The position numbers were made by a program, and so were the translations under genes. Of a DNA stretch of 64,000 nucleotides, positions 13,957 to 28,007 are shown piece by piece. This DNA is from Sipunculus nudus (lineage: Eukaryota; Annelida; Sipuncula; Golfingiida; Sipunculidae). Numbering within the stretch: position 1 is the first letter of the stretch; every line of letters begins with the position of its first letter. Below the pieces are notes generated by a model, which was not told the origin of the DNA, did no database searches, and saw only the letters and a list, made by a program, of their open reading frames with translations. Location: positions 95,528,624-95,592,623 of the forward strand of contig CM049308.1 in NCBI GenBank assembly GCA_026874595.1. Reading direction: 5' to 3'.

Positions 13957-15233
13957 CAAAAGGTTTATTTTCTTTGATTCGAACTTGCCCCCTTTGAAGA
14001 CCCAAAATACCACAGGTTGTCGACTTCTTTTTTAAGCCTTTGCCACAGGCTCCGATAGATTGGGGAGTTGCGGAGCGCCACCGTGTGTCTTTGTAAGAGA
14101 CTACTTCTTTTTTAGCCACCCGACCTTGTCATTGCATGTTTGATCGCACAAGGCAATTAACCAATCACTCAGAAGATGTTTGGCGGAAAGACAGGACACG
14201 ACATGTGGCCAGCCAATCGGGGATTCGGAGTGAAAATTACGACTTTGACACATCTATATTAATCATCCAAGGATAATGGCATAATTTACAGTATCGGCAA
14301 GCCGTAGGGTACATGGTCCACGTCTCTTCAGCTGACGGACTGGTCAATACAGAACAATAAATACCCAAGAGGTCATAACTTGTACAGGTGCTTCAATAGA
14401 AGTATGAAATTGGTGCTGCACGTTGGTGTATAACTAAAACTCTCACCTCCTAGCCCCTGTCAGGGCGTTAGTATTTTTCTTTACTACTTAAATGCGTAAA
14501 TAATACGTGAGCATCAAATCACGTAGCTCCGTGTTGGTTCTTATAAGAGGGCCAGAGTGGGAAATAGTAATTCAATTTACCGCAAGGTGGCAGTACCGAT
14601 ACTAAGCGTTATAAGACCGTAAGTGAACGTTAGATTTCTCTGTCACCGGCAACATTTGAGTCTTAACCATTTCATGGACTTGGCAAGTCTATACGCCTCC
14701 TTGAAGCCTGGAGAGACCGCATGCTTTTTTCCCGAAACTTAAGTTATATCAGCAGTGTGAGACTAACCACAATAAGAGGGCTTTAAAATATAATTAGAAA
14801 AGTTGCATATGAAGGTCACAAGATAAGATATATATGATAGAAAAATTATGTCTATTTGAAGTTAGGTCTCGTATATACATTTAGTGAACCAAGGAATTTT
14901 GTGTCTCAAAATTATAAAATGTAAACTTCTCACTTTTCTTCAGGTAAAATTGAATTGAAATACCTGTATACTTTATATTTTCATTTTATATTCATTTAAT
15001 ATGATATAAAAATGCTTCATTTAAATATCATTATAATAAAAACGTTTGTTCGTAAGAAAATATTGGGAAAATATTTAAATGAATGTTAAAAGTGCAAACT
15101 GAAGACCTGGATGTTAGTGAAAAAAAAAGTCCTTTATGATATAAGAATGTAACGTGATACATCAAAGAAAACGTAGTCACTCTAGACGTGGGTATAATTT
15201 TGATATAAGCCTATAATGCTGAACTCACGTATA
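13690..15233. other. Non-coding with (AT)n and a SINE-like segment
   Basis: An (AT)n microsatellite lies at 13912-13953. Next to it, on the minus strand, about 13975-14115 has a possible Pol III B-box (GTTCGAATC) and an A-rich stretch leading into the (AT)n tail, an arrangement seen in tRNA-derived SINEs. I could not define a convincing A-box. The rest is AT-rich and unremarkable. Confidence 0.35.
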
Positions 15234-15235
15234 TA

Positions 15236-15419
15236 CAGTGAAACCTCGTTGTGTCGAAGTCGAAAGGACTCTCAGAAAACTTCGACACATCCGAGGTTCG
15301 ACACAAGCGGATTTTAATTGGTACAAATTTAACTAGAGTTGTCCGGAATACCGAGTGTGTAACTTTGACATAAGCAGGGTATTCGACTTAAGCAAGTGTG
15401 ACACAACGAGGTTTCACTA
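15236..15419. mobile_element. Tigger/pogo-like MITE
   Basis: A 184-bp element starts CAGTGAAACCTCGTTGTGTC and ends with the inverse GACACAACGAGGTTTCACTA. It is flanked by TA on both sides (15234-15235 and 15420-15421). The TA duplication and the CAGTGAAACC terminus are characteristic of Tc1/mariner-superfamily pogo/Tigger elements. It has no coding capacity, so it would need a transposase in trans. Confidence 0.88.
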
Positions 15420-15421
15420 TA

Positions 15422-17091
15422 TTTGAATAACATATCATACATATTAACGAACTGTGAAAAAATATGTTTATTTTGTGTTACTTCATAATCGTATCCCCAC
15501 AATCGTATCGTTTTTACCACATGTTTACAAACGAGTATACTATTGATGGCCAACTGGCCAAGTACTGCCTTCTTTATACAAGTAATTTTATTTTATTTAA
15601 TTGCACAGCACCTTTGTTTATTGTTTAACATGAGCTTTAAGAAGTATCCTGTTGCGTAATAATATCTATATATTGGCGTGGTATATTTTTCTCACCAAAT
15701 TATTTTCTTCCAGTTATAAATAAGCAATAGAATAGTGTACAAAAATAAAGGATCCACCATGATGAGACGAAACCGCCAGCCCTAAGCCCCCAATCGCGTA
15801 GGATCTAAGATTTAACCGTAATCGACCAAGAGTCGGCAGTGTTTATCTGTGTTCTGCCACGTGTACGGTTATGTACATTTAAAAAATCCTGAAAAAAAAT
15901 TCCAAATAAACTATGACAACATTTACGTTCACTAGTTTAAGATGAATAATTCATAAGTTACATAATGAACATACACCTGTTAGTATACTGAAAACGTAGG
16001 GTTGTCGAATGTCCCAATTAAGACACCCTAACGGGGAGTCAGAGGGTGAAAATTGCTAACACAGCCCGTAACTGCCACAGGCGAATGCATTATAAATGCT
16101 GACAATTTTATATATAGATATCACCAAAGATTACTGAGTAAATGTATTTTAAATAAGTATGTTTAGACATGTAAAAAAATAAAATTAATAATCTGAACAG
16201 TAAAGCGTTAAGACGGTCAGTTTAGGAGTCAATAAAATGTCGCAGTACGACGGGCTGATTTTGTCAGATTGCATTTAAATCTATTTTATATGTCATTTCC
16301 TTTCGCTTTCACCCTCACGCTTTCTGTTCATTTGCTCGGTCAAGCAGTATAATCTTTAGTGAATCAGTACAATATACATGTAATAGAAAAATATATGAAC
16401 AAAGTAGTTGCATGGACTATAGAGGGGTCTGTTCACACTGGAAGGTGGCGCTTCATCACCTTCCAAGGTTAATTACTTTGATAAAAAAAAGTCAAGGTCA
16501 CGATTAATTGAATGAGTCTCTTAAATATAACACATAAATGTTTAAATCGTTCTGAACCGTTAGAGCAGTAATAAAAAGAATGTGACTAATCCCCTGAGTA
16601 AAAACACTCCTGCTGCACGAGGGTGTTGAACCTTTTTATCGACCTTTTTATCGTTCGTTGTCATGCAAGACCTCCATTTTAACTCAGAAACCTGTCGATG
16701 TTGCATGCGTTGGTAACCATGGTTTCAACTTGACAGGCACAACGTGACGAGCTGTTTTTCTTCGTTAATTGATTTATTTGTCATATCACCCAATTAGGCC
16801 TGAATTTACAACACCAGTGATATTTGGATCCAACCAAATGTTTTCGAAGCATTCATGCCAATTATTTTTACGCAAATGTGTCTCTAAGAACGGGTAACTA
16901 CTAAATGGATATTTTTGGCCTAATTTCTGTTACGAACGATGAAATTTCGTCAGTTTCAAAGAAAATTTCATAAAATTTATAAAAACCTCTGGTGATCATA
17001 AAACCTTACCAACCGAGCCATATTCGCCTCAAGACATCACTTCTGTTGTGAACAGTTAAGAATCTTTCATTTTTTTCTACTTTTTATTTTT
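15422..17091. other. Non-coding, nothing recognised
   Basis: AT-rich DNA with no open frame, splice-bounded exon or repeat that I can support. Confidence 0.45.
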
Positions 17092-17400
17092 AGCTCGGCT
17101 GACTGATCGATGGACGATTCTTGTCCATCGTCCGTCAGTCCGTCTTCAAATCAGTCGTGTTTCACAGGGCACAAATCAACCGTCTGCCAGAGGGCATAAA
17201 CCAACCGTTATATAGTTTAAGACTTGAAATGATACATACACTAAGCAAGAGGCAAAACTATTACCATACCTGAAAGTAGGTAAATGTGACCTAATTCCTT
17301 AGAGAGAAAGTGAGCAAATATACTTATTTTTTTTTACCTCAAGAAGGCCTTATATCCAATCTATCGTCGTTATATCCTCAATCCTCTGCCTAACAGTTCT
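17092..17400 (+). mobile_element. TTTTTAGCTC element, 5' end only
   Basis: Begins AGCTCGGCTGACTGATCGAT after a T run, then a GTCCATCGTCCGTCAGTCCG tract and CAGGGCACAAATCAACCG, in the same order as the complete copies at 22251 and 54608. The CACTTGTT end is not found, so the 3' side is truncated or diverged. The right boundary given is approximate. Confidence 0.6.
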
Positions 17401-19507
<2,107 letters not shown>

Positions 19508-19588
19508 CAGAGATGGTATGATTGATTACATAACAGCTGGAGCCACTGACTATGAGTATGACTATGCTTAAAAAAGCAGGGTATACAC

Positions 19589-19765
19589 TGTAATGATAAT
19601 TAAATATTGCGACTTTTGAGACAACCCCTCATGACTGTAGGTGACCCCACCGGAAGTGGGGGAACCGGAAGCGGCGAGATAGATGAAACACATGGCATGT
19701 CGTGTTACAGGACTTGAACAATTTTTGTGTGTAATGACGAATTTAAAGTGCTGAAGATCAAAACA
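19589..19765 (+). repeat. 5' LTR of gypsy element 1
   Basis: Starts TGTAATGATAATTAAATATT and ends GATCAAAACA directly before the primer-binding site. It matches 27826-28002 over its full 177 bp with only scattered differences. A conspicuous inner motif is CCCACCGGAAGTGGGGGAAC. Confidence 0.95.
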
Positions 19766-19779
19766 TGGTGTCAGAAGTG
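19766..19779 (+). other. Primer-binding site of gypsy element 1
   Basis: TGGTGTCAGAAGTG follows the 5' LTR immediately. The leading TGG pairs with the universal CCA end of tRNA. The rest is compatible with a leucine tRNA 3' end, which I could not verify. The second gypsy element in the window has the same 12-base core. Confidence 0.75.
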
Positions 19780-19796
19780 TGTGAACAGGTCATACA

Positions 19797-20395
19797 GTGA
19801 CATCATTTAATCGGATTTAATCGGACTCAATATTATTAGACCCTGCCATATATCGAGTCCGATGGCTATATACAGTGAGAGTTTCTGCAATATAAGCCTC
19901 AGACCACACCACCCAACGGCATTGTAACCAGGGCCAACAGGTGTTTATTACCCCGTGCCAGCGCGTCAATCTTCAGAGCTAGGCCATTGAAACAAAATGT
20001 AACAAAATTTTAGCTGTCAATCACTCGAGTCAGCGAGGCTCCCAGCGAGGTCTTCAAGTGCGCCCATTCGACTGTTCTTCTCTGTCCCTACTAAACTCGC
20101 TCACATGCCTCTGGTAAAAAGGTCAGTAAATGTTTAAAAATGGTGACCCAAGTTTAATTTTAGTTGCTATCGAAACCATGAAACACATACTTATTGGTGT
20201 TAATATGGTGTAATCCTGCGGCTTGTTGTTTAGCAGGAACCTGAACAGGCAGTCAAAGAAGATGCAACGGATCCGTTGCACGTTCCGTGGATTATAAGTT
20301 TTATTGTAGAATCTCTCACTGTATGGCCATCGGACTCAATATATGGCAGGGCCTATTAATATTAATTCCGATTAAATCGGGCTACATCATATGTG
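19797..20395. mobile_element. Inverted-repeat element in the gypsy-1 leader
   Basis: The segment 19825-19895 (GACCCTGCCATATATCGAGT, then CCGATGGC..ACAGTGAGAG) recurs inverted at about 20290-20375. The arms are about 60 bp and fairly similar, and weaker inverted similarity extends to about 95 bp. A TATTA direct repeat flanks the inner GACCC...GGGCC core. No transposase is visible. It sits between the primer-binding site and gag and so probably inserted after the retroelement. Confidence 0.65.
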
Positions 20396-20537
20396 TGTAA
20401 CTGTCAGGGCACCATCGTACATGTAAACTGAGCTCTCGCTAATCGTGAGTACACCGGGACTGTTTTATTTGTATTGTGTCACTGATTAAGGACTTTATCC
20501 ATCTCCGATATCCTGTGTCGCCTTGTCATTGTTAATT

Positions 20538-21298
20538 ATGGAAAATTTAAGCCCTCTAGCTCCTCTTCAAGTAACAGGAAACCTCGCTGACAAATGGAAG
20601 CGCTTTGTGCAGCGTTATAAACTGTATGCTTCTGCCTCCGGGCTTGACAGTAAGCACAACAATACACAGGGCTCAGTGTTCCTGCATGTTATCGGGGAAG
20701 ACGGGCTGGAAATTTATAATAGTTTTCAGTTTGAGGAAGGTGCAGAACTGGATATTTCAGCTATTGTACCAAGGTTTGAGGAATATTGTGTGCCAAAGAA
20801 AATGTGACATATGAAAGATACAAATTTTTCACCTGTGTTCAGACCAGTGATGGGGGGATTAATGAATATGTGAAGAGACTTAGAATCCAGGCAAAAGATT
20901 GTGAATTTGGAGGCTTGAGAGATGAACTGATACAAGATAGAATTATTTGTGGCATTACAGATGACAATTTGCGGGAAAGGTTGCTGCAGAAGAAAAATCT
21001 GACATTGGATGATATTGTTGACATGTGTAGAGCTGCAGAAACAACTAGAAATAGGGCCAGAGAGATTAATCCAGATGAGAGTTCTGTCCATGCAGTCAGT
21101 AGAAATCTGTCAAAATACAGATCAGACATCAAAGAGAGAAATTTTAGCCAGAGTCAAACAACTCAGAAAATCAGTAAACAAGGCCAGAATGTAGCTGAAG
21201 AAAAGGGGGCCGTCTCAAAAACGTTCAATATACATCGCATATGTGGATACTGTGGATTCACCCATGTTGCCAGGTCATGCCCAGCATTTGGCAAATAG
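20538..21298 (+). pseudogene. gag of gypsy element 1, broken
   Basis: The ATG at 20538 opens a capsid-like reading frame (MENLSPLAPLQVTGNLADKW) typical of gypsy Gag N-termini. It runs off frame near 20790-20805, and the rest of Gag continues in a second frame to 21298. The second part contains the first CCHC-type zinc knuckle (CGYCGFTHVARSCPAFGK). A TAG at 21296-21298 falls exactly between the two knuckles; the second (CSNCGKMNHFAKCC) lies just after it. Gag would package element RNA in the cytoplasm. The frameshift and stop mean no intact product from this copy. Confidence 0.9.
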
Positions 21299-22248
21299 TG
21301 TAGTAATTGTGGCAAGATGAACCATTTTGCAAAGTGCTGTCGTATGACACGTTCCCAAATGCACACTCTGGATTATGAGGTCACCCAAGAAACTAAAGGT
21401 TATCATGAACCTGAACTTTTTATTGATTCTATTGACAATCAAGATAATTTGAATAAAGACTGGGTACCTCTGGTTCTAAATGAAACTGTTGTTCCAATGA
21501 AACTGGATACTGGGGCACAGGTCAATTTAATTTCCAAAACAGTGTATAGTACATTACAAACCAAACCAAAGTTGCATAGAGTTAATGCCAGAGTTACATC
21601 TTATACTGGGGAGCGAGTCCCAGTTTGTGGAAAATGCCTCATCACAGTGAAACACATAGACCAGCAGGTCAAAATGTACTTTATGAATGTTGATGGTGAC
21701 CGACAGCCAATACTAGGACTTCAAGGCTGTGAAATACTTGGCCTAGTGAAACGCGTATTTCTGCTGGAAAAGAATACTGTAGGCCCATATGATCAGTTGA
21801 AACAGGATTTTCAAGATGTGTTTACAGGGTTGGGCTGCTTGCAGGGTGAACACACAATAAATATCGATGAAACTGTGACACCAGTTATACATCCCTGTCG
21901 TAAAGTTCCATTTGCTCTCAGAGATAAACTAGCACGAGAACTCGATAGAATGGAAGCAATGAGCATTAACATGAAGGAGGATGAACCTACAGACTGGGTG
22001 AGTTCTCTGGTGATCGTAGAAAAGAAAAACGGCAACTTGAGGATATGCCTCGATCCCCGTGATCTGAACCGTGCCATAAAGAGAGAACATTTCAAGCTTC
22101 CGACCAGGGAGGCAATCATGGCAGAGTTTGCGGGTGCTAAATTTTTTTTAGCAAACTGGACGCCTCTCAGGGGTTCTGGCAAATGAAATTGGACACAAAA
22201 AGCTCAAAGCTGTGCACATTTAATACCCCAAGAGATAGGTATCGTTTT
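21299..22248 (+). pseudogene. Protease and RT N-terminus of gypsy 1
   Basis: Continuous frame from about 21299 through the second zinc knuckle and an aspartic protease with LDTGAQVNLIS (catalytic Asp near 21506). It then enters reverse transcriptase with WVSSLVIVEKKNGNLRICLD and DLNRAI. A frameshift lies near 22140-22150, where the FF-L-AN/LDASQGFW region switches frame, followed by the QMKLD block. The frame is then split at 22249 by a 2.4-kb insertion. Catalytic residues of the protease are intact, so decay is mainly by frameshift and insertion. Confidence 0.9.
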
Positions 22249-22250
22249 TT

Positions 22251-24682
22251 AGCTCAGCTGACTTTCAGTCATGCTGGGCTATAGCGATGGGTCTTTGTCC
22301 GTCGTCCTTCCGTCTGTCCGTCCGGCCGTCCGGCCATCCGGCCGTTAGCAGGGCACAAATCGTAACCGTAGGGGCTAGGGCCATGAGCCCTATGCAGTCT
22401 TAGAGGTTCTAAAAAGATCTCCTTGCAAACCTGAAATTAGGTCACTGCGACCTATATTCTCGAAGTTATGGGGTGTGTTTGCACCCCCAAGAAATAATTC
22501 TTTTATCCAAAATTTTCATTCCAAACCTTCCATCTTTCACATACAGCTCACCTACCAACAGGGGAAGAACCATAATTATTTTGGGGTCACAAGTTCAAAG
22601 GTCAGGGTCACAGAACCAACTTCTTTGAAAAGCCTGTGGATGCATTTTAAGCCAAACCTTTCATCCCAATTCTTTGATCTTTCACATATAGCTAACCTAC
22701 TAAGTGGGAGAAGAATCCTATAGATGTTGAGGTCAAAGGTCAGGGTCACAGGATCCACTTCTTTGAAAAGGTTGTGGACACATTTCAAGCTAGACCTTTC
22801 ATTCTAAACCTTTCAGCACTGATATCGCTTCTTTGCCAACAGGGGAAAAGACCTGTTGATTTTGAGGTCAAAGGTCAAGTTCACAGCACCCTCTTCTTGC
22901 GTGGAGTCATTTTCAGGCAAAATTTTCAATCTATACTTTCCATCTGTCATATATGGCTTACCTATCAATAGGGGAAGAAGCCTATTGATATTGAGTTCAA
23001 AGGTCAAAGGTCAAAGTCACAATATTGTTCTAAATGCTTGTGAACATATTTCAAGTGAAACTGTTCAACCCAAACCTTCAGTCTTTCACATATGCCACAT
23101 CTATGCATCATTGAATGTGATTCAAACTTCATATTTATGGGTTTTTTTGCATGAAGAAATAACTAATTGATTTTGAGGTCAGCTGGTCAGGAGGTTAAAG
23201 GTTGCAGGTCAAAGTTATTCACTCATTGGTTGCCAAGTAATTACACCCGGCCAGATGTAAGTGGTTAGTAGTTACCCATCATTTAGAAAGAATCCAGTTG
23301 ATATGTGGGCAAAAGGCCAAGGTCATAGGTCAGGGATGTTCAGAATAACTTATTTTGTAGACCATCTCTATTTTTCTTGTTTTCTTGTATATTTAACCAT
23401 AGCACTCAAAACTGGTACATCTCACTGTGTGCCCATAATTGTCAGTGACACTTGTGATATATGACTCCCTTTTGTATCAGCTCATGGAGTGATAAGGATA
23501 TATCATTAGTGCATAACAAAAACACTGTTGCCGGAATGCTTTGGCCAGGCATTAAGACTATGAGAGTTATGTGTTAAGTTTTAGCTACTGATTTATAAAA
23601 TGATGGAAACATTTTGCAGTTTATATCATGGAATCATAGCAATAAACTTAGTTTTCTAGACATCTGAATATTATTATACAAATCATCAAAAATACCAGCA
23701 AGTGTTTGTTCTGATAATATGTGGGTCTGTACCTGGATTTAGGATGGCTTTATTTGATTACAAGACTCTTAGTGATGCTTTCTGCATTTCTTTTCTTTTA
23801 GGTTTTGCGGTTTACCTACCCTGCTGACCCCATTGTATAGCAAGCTGATAATTAAAACAAATTGGACTTGTACTTATTACATTTGCATGTTCATAAATCT
23901 GATATGAGAGCTCTCCAACCTGATCATGCCTTTTGAATTGTTTTGGACATTCATAACTGTTACATTCTTTGGAGCAATTGCTACAAGTTTAGTCTCTTAT
24001 TGGAGGATGTGTGATATCAAATGCCAGACTTGTCAGAAAACCATTATGTCTGCCATGTAGCCATTTTAGAAATCCTTTTGTCAGGGCAGTTTCTGTGATT
24101 TTTTTATGATGTTTGGTCGCTTTTAGAGGATGTTTGTTGTTCAATATCCGACCTGTCAGAAATCCAATATGGCCACCAGGAAGCCATCTTAAAATTCCTT
24201 TAGAACATATTATCTCAATAACTATTAAAGTGAAAGCAGTGGGATGTATATTAATGTAAAGATGTCAAAGATTTCTTAATTAATATGACCATTATTTATG
24301 AAAGCTCAGTACAGTTGGCTTGTATTGAATAAAAAATAATATAGAAGCACCCGTTTCACAATAATTCTTGCATGGTTTTACTTGATCTTTTGCTATATTT
24401 TGATCTAATATGTAGCCTGTGTGGTATTCCTTTTGAGACTGACAGGTATCGAGCAAGCTGTGGGATTAGTTCCTGATAGCTCAACAACCATACATTTTGC
24501 CTCAGACCATCATTCACTATGTTTTAACCAGACATATATGATAAGAATTTATGGCAACGTAGAAAGTTTAAACAAAATTGGCATATAGGTTCTGCAACAA
24601 TTTTACTAGAAGTTGTGAATCGCAGCCCATGATGTCGCAGGTCATGCTTGGCAGCTGAGCGTCATGACCCATGGGTCACTTG
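22251..24682 (+). mobile_element. TTTTTAGCTC element inside gypsy-1 RT
   Basis: Starts AGCTCAGCTGACTTTCAGTC, carries GTCCGTCGTCC and TCTGTCCGTCCGGCCGTCCG and then GCAGGGCACAAATCGTAACC, and ends CATGGGTCACTTG. It is flanked by TT (22249-22250 and 24683-24684). Removing it together with one TT restores the RT reading frame exactly across the junction (R-F-L-R-L-P-F-G). The boundaries and a 2-bp duplication are therefore well supported. The interior from about 22500 to 23200 contains diverged direct repeats of roughly 130 bp built around GAGGTCAAAGGTCAGGGTCA. No protein-coding capacity is evident. The family is related to the 808-bp copy at 54608. Confidence 0.88.
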
Positions 24683-24684
24683 TT

Positions 24685-26048
24685 GAGATTGCCATTTGGG
24701 ATCAAATCGACACTGGAGGTCTATCACAAGCGAATTCAAATGATCTTTGAGGGCATAGAGGGTGTGAACACAACCATGGATGACATTATTGTGTAGGGTG
24801 CCAATCAAATGGAACACGACAGGCGCCTGAGAATGGTGCTTGAGGCAGCAAGAAATGCAAATCTGAAGCTAAACAGACAAACATGTGAATTCGTGTGTCA
24901 CAGTTGGTTTTCATTGGTGTTGTGATCAGCAAAGATGGGATTAAACCTGACTCAACAAAGATTTCAGCAATTGAGAACATGGAAAGGCCTACCTGTGTGA
25001 AGGAGGTTCAACGTTTCCTTGGGATGATTAATTACCTTGGAAAATTTATTCCGGACATATCAGCTACTGCGGCCTCATTGAGACATCTGGTTGAAAAGAA
25101 AAATGAATGGTGCTGGTTCATGAAACAGGAGGAAGCCTGGCTCACATTGATGAAAAGTTTAACATCAGAACCAACACTGCAGTTCTATGACCCGAACAAA
25201 CGCACCAAGATTTCAGCAGATGCCTCGCAGAACGGAATTGGTGCCGTACTCCTACAACAACATGAAGCCCAGTGGCAACCCATAGCCTATGCCTCCCGTT
25301 CCATGACCAGTGCCGAAACACGATATGCGTTGATTGAAAAAGAGCTCCTGGCCATTACATTCGCATGTGAACGTTTTCACCAGTATATATATGGGCTCAG
25401 TGTGGAAGCAGAAACCATTGATACCAAATTTGGTTAAACCTCTGAATGAATGTCCTCTTCGCCTACAGCGACTTCTGCTAAAACTCCAAAAATATGATTT
25501 AGAACTGTCTTACACACCTGGCAAATTTATGGTGGCCGCAGACACATTGTCTCGGGCAGTGGACAAGACAGCAATTCCCAACCAGTCTACAGTAGAATGT
25601 GATACTGCTTCATATGTGGATATGATAATTTCTTCACTGCCAGGGTCCGTGCAAAAGCGCAATGAATTTCAGCTGGAAACGGCTAAAGACCCTGTTCTTC
25701 AACAAGTGATCTAGTTTATTCAAAATGGATGGCCAGAATTCTAGAAAGACTGTCCAACAAATGTCAAGGATTTCTGGAACTGTAGGGCTGAGTTGATGGT
25801 TGTTCAAGACACTATTTTTAAAGGGTGTAAGGTGGTTATACCCACCAGCATGCGGACGGCGATGCTGTTAAAATTACATGAGGGACATTAAGGGGAAGAG
25901 AAATGCAAAAGAAGGGCACGAGAGGTCATGTTTTGGCCTCGCATAAACCAGGATATATCAGACAAAGAAAGAAATTGTCAAATCTGTCAGAGACACAGAC
26001 CAAAACAAACTGCAGAACCGCTCATGCCCCACCCGGTCACAAGCAGGC
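24685..26048 (+). pseudogene. RT, RNase H and integrase zinc finger of gypsy 1
   Basis: RT resumes at LPFGI. The catalytic box reads MDDIIV, with a TAG stop straight after it at 24794-24796. RNase H follows (KISADASQNGIGAVLLQQ, then YALIEKELLAITFA), with a frameshift near 25400. After the tether region the H2C2 integrase zinc finger is recognisable (LLKLHEGH, CQICQRHRPKQ), with further in-frame stops near 25712 and 25891. The frame is interrupted at 26049 by a solo LTR. Confidence 0.88.
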
Positions 26049-26865
26049 TGACACAAATGTGCTACCCGCCTAGTGTATGTCAAATGGAATGTCATAAATA
26101 ATGAAATAAGTTAGGGAAAACATAATTTCTGCAGTGCATTAAAAGGTCAGTTTATATTAAAATGAAATATCAGATCATAAAGTGTAGTTTGAGAGACAGA
26201 GCTAATATTAATAATATTTGGTAAAGTTGTCAGCTGTTGTTGTCATCATGTTTGTTTACATCCGTGCTGACGACGATGGGGAATTGTTCCATAGTATTTT
26301 ATTTATTATGTAAGTAAATGGACTTACTGTACCATGATTTATTATAATTAGATGACAGAAGGTTCTAGAGAATTCAGGTAATGTGTATTTTCCAATAGGT
26401 AAATTCTAGAAAATCCCGTAGGTGCTAGTCTTGACCAGAAACGACTTGATTATTCTAGAGACTTCTAGAAGTTTCGGCTACCCAGGTATAAATAGGGCGG
26501 TGTCAAGGCCAGGGGAGAAGGGAATGAATTTGGAAGTTACCGTCGACTGGTGACAGGTCGTTTTATGTCAACGACAGATTAATTGAACACCGAGCGGGGT
26601 GTGTTACAAATTCCGCGAGGACAGTATTAGTCCTGGAGAGAATATACATAGGTGCAGCCGATCAGGGCGTTAGAAGATATACATGATTGGTATTTGTTGA
26701 AGACGTTGTTATTGTGAGATTGGAGCCAGTCAACGACGACGGTGGCCAATTGTTGGATGTTACCGGAATAAACCGTGTTCTTCAGTTCAGACAACGAGTG
26801 GTATTTTGGACTTTTCAGTGTGAAAGAACTCGGGAATATATGTCCGCTGCGTGTGTGGTGTGACA
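26049..26865 (+). mobile_element. Solo LTR nested in gypsy-1 integrase
   Basis: An 817-bp block starts TGACACAAATGTGC and ends GGTGTGACA. It is flanked by the perfect 5-bp duplication CAGGC (26044-26048 and 26866-26870). It contains a TATAAATAG box at 26487-26495 on the plus strand and no coding region. TG...CA ends, a 5-bp duplication and an internal TATA box fit a solo LTR left by recombination of a different LTR element. Excision in silico rejoins the integrase frame (SR-P-Y-E-K-V-A-A-D). Confidence 0.87.
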
Positions 26866-26870
26866 CAGGC

Positions 26871-27597
26871 CATATGAGAAAGTAGCAGCAGATCTTTTTG
26901 AATACAATGCTCAGAACTTTTTGATCGTTACAGATTAATGGCTAAATTTGCGGAGGAATGGGATTTTACCATGAACACATCCAGTCCCCATTTCCATCAA
27001 TCAAATGGAATGACAGAAACCGGTGTTAATAGTCAAGAGACTTCTGAAAAAGGCCATAGAAGGAGCTGGAGATTTTCAGAAAGGACTTTTAATTTACCGC
27101 AGCACACCACTTGAGAGTGAGTTATCCCCAGCACAACTACTAATGGGCAGACGAATCCGTTCAAATCTCCCCATACATGAATCGCTTTTGAATGTGCCCA
27201 ATATGGATGAGATGTACCAAGTAAAAGTAAAAAAAAAAAACAGAAGCAACAACTGTATCATGACCAGAATGCCCAAGCATTGCCCCCGCTACATCCCGGG
27301 AACACAGTTCGTCTGAGGAATTTTGTCAACTCTCGCAAGGGCACTTGGCCAGAGGAAGGCACTGTTCAAAAGCAGGTGGCGCCTAGATCATATCTAGTGC
27401 GCACTAGGTCTGGAGCCATGCTGCGTCGCAACCGTAGAGATTTACTATTAGTGCAGCAAAGGAGAGTGGTCCATGACGATGATGAAGACAATCAGGTAGA
27501 TGACACTCCAATCAATAGACAGGATGCAGTTGTCCCACAGCTTCGACGCTCAAGCAGGAAGCGTGGTGCACCAAAAAGACTCATTGAGGAATGTTAG
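26871..27597 (+). pseudogene. Integrase core and C-terminus of gypsy 1
   Basis: Resumes with EKVAADLFEYNAQNFLIVTD, which holds the first catalytic Asp of the DDE integrase core. Stops near 26937 and 26970 and frameshifts follow. Recognisable pieces are LLKKAIEGAGDFQKGLLIYR with SPAQLLMGRR (after the catalytic Glu region), then 27280-27597 with the barrel-like C-terminal segment (GNTVRLRNF, VAPRSYLVRT, LRRNRRDL). The last residues are basic (SSRKRGAPKRL). No chromodomain follows. Confidence 0.87.
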
Positions 27598-27825
27598 AGA
27601 CTTGCTATTCAGAATCACATATATAAACATTTGTAACAACTAGGACAACCAGCAGTGCAGTCTCTTAAAGTGAAGTCTCTTAAAGTGCATATCTGATAAA
27701 TTCTAATCAGATCTTTAAAACCTTCAATAACATTCACAAGTCTATATTTAATGTAATTCTGAGAAGTAATACTTTTAATATTTTAGTCAATAAGGACATT
27801 AAGTAATTGTTTAGAAGAGGGGAAG

Positions 27826-28002
27826 TATAATGATAATTGAATATTGCGACTTTTGAGACAACCCCTCATGATTGTAGGTGATCCCACCGGAAGTGGGGGA
27901 ACCGGAAGCGGCGAGATAGATGAAACACATGGCATATAGTGTTACAGGACTTGAACAATTTTTGTGTGTAATGACGAATTAAAAGTGTTTGAGATCAAAA
28001 CA
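27826..28002 (+). repeat. 3' LTR of gypsy element 1
   Basis: Preceded by a purine-rich polypurine tract (AGAAGAGGGGAAG). Starts TATAATGATAATTG, so the canonical TG has become TA, and ends GATCAAAACA before TACAC. The few differences from the 5' LTR date the insertion as older than the most recent activity. Confidence 0.95.
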
Positions 28003-28007
28003 TACAC

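Larger units (their letters stand above)
19589..28002 (+). mobile_element. Ty3/gypsy LTR retrotransposon 1, defective
   Basis: An 8.4-kb block is bounded by two 177-bp LTRs and a perfect 5-bp target duplication TACAC (19584-19588 and 28003-28007). Between them lie a primer-binding site, gag with a zinc knuckle, protease, reverse transcriptase, RNase H and integrase in Ty3/gypsy order, all on the plus strand. About 3.8 kb of the length is later insertions: an inverted-repeat element in the leader, a TTTTTAGCTC element inside the RT and a solo LTR inside the integrase. Several frameshifts and in-frame stops confirm that it is dead. No chromodomain is visible at the integrase end. A K02A2.6-like or Mag-type lineage is my guess from the gag/zinc-knuckle style. 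Confidence 0.95.

Noticed and set aside
13975-14115. tRNA gene on the minus strand (GTTCGAATC B-box)
   Set aside because: No cloverleaf or clear A-box could be drawn; at most a SINE-like remnant.
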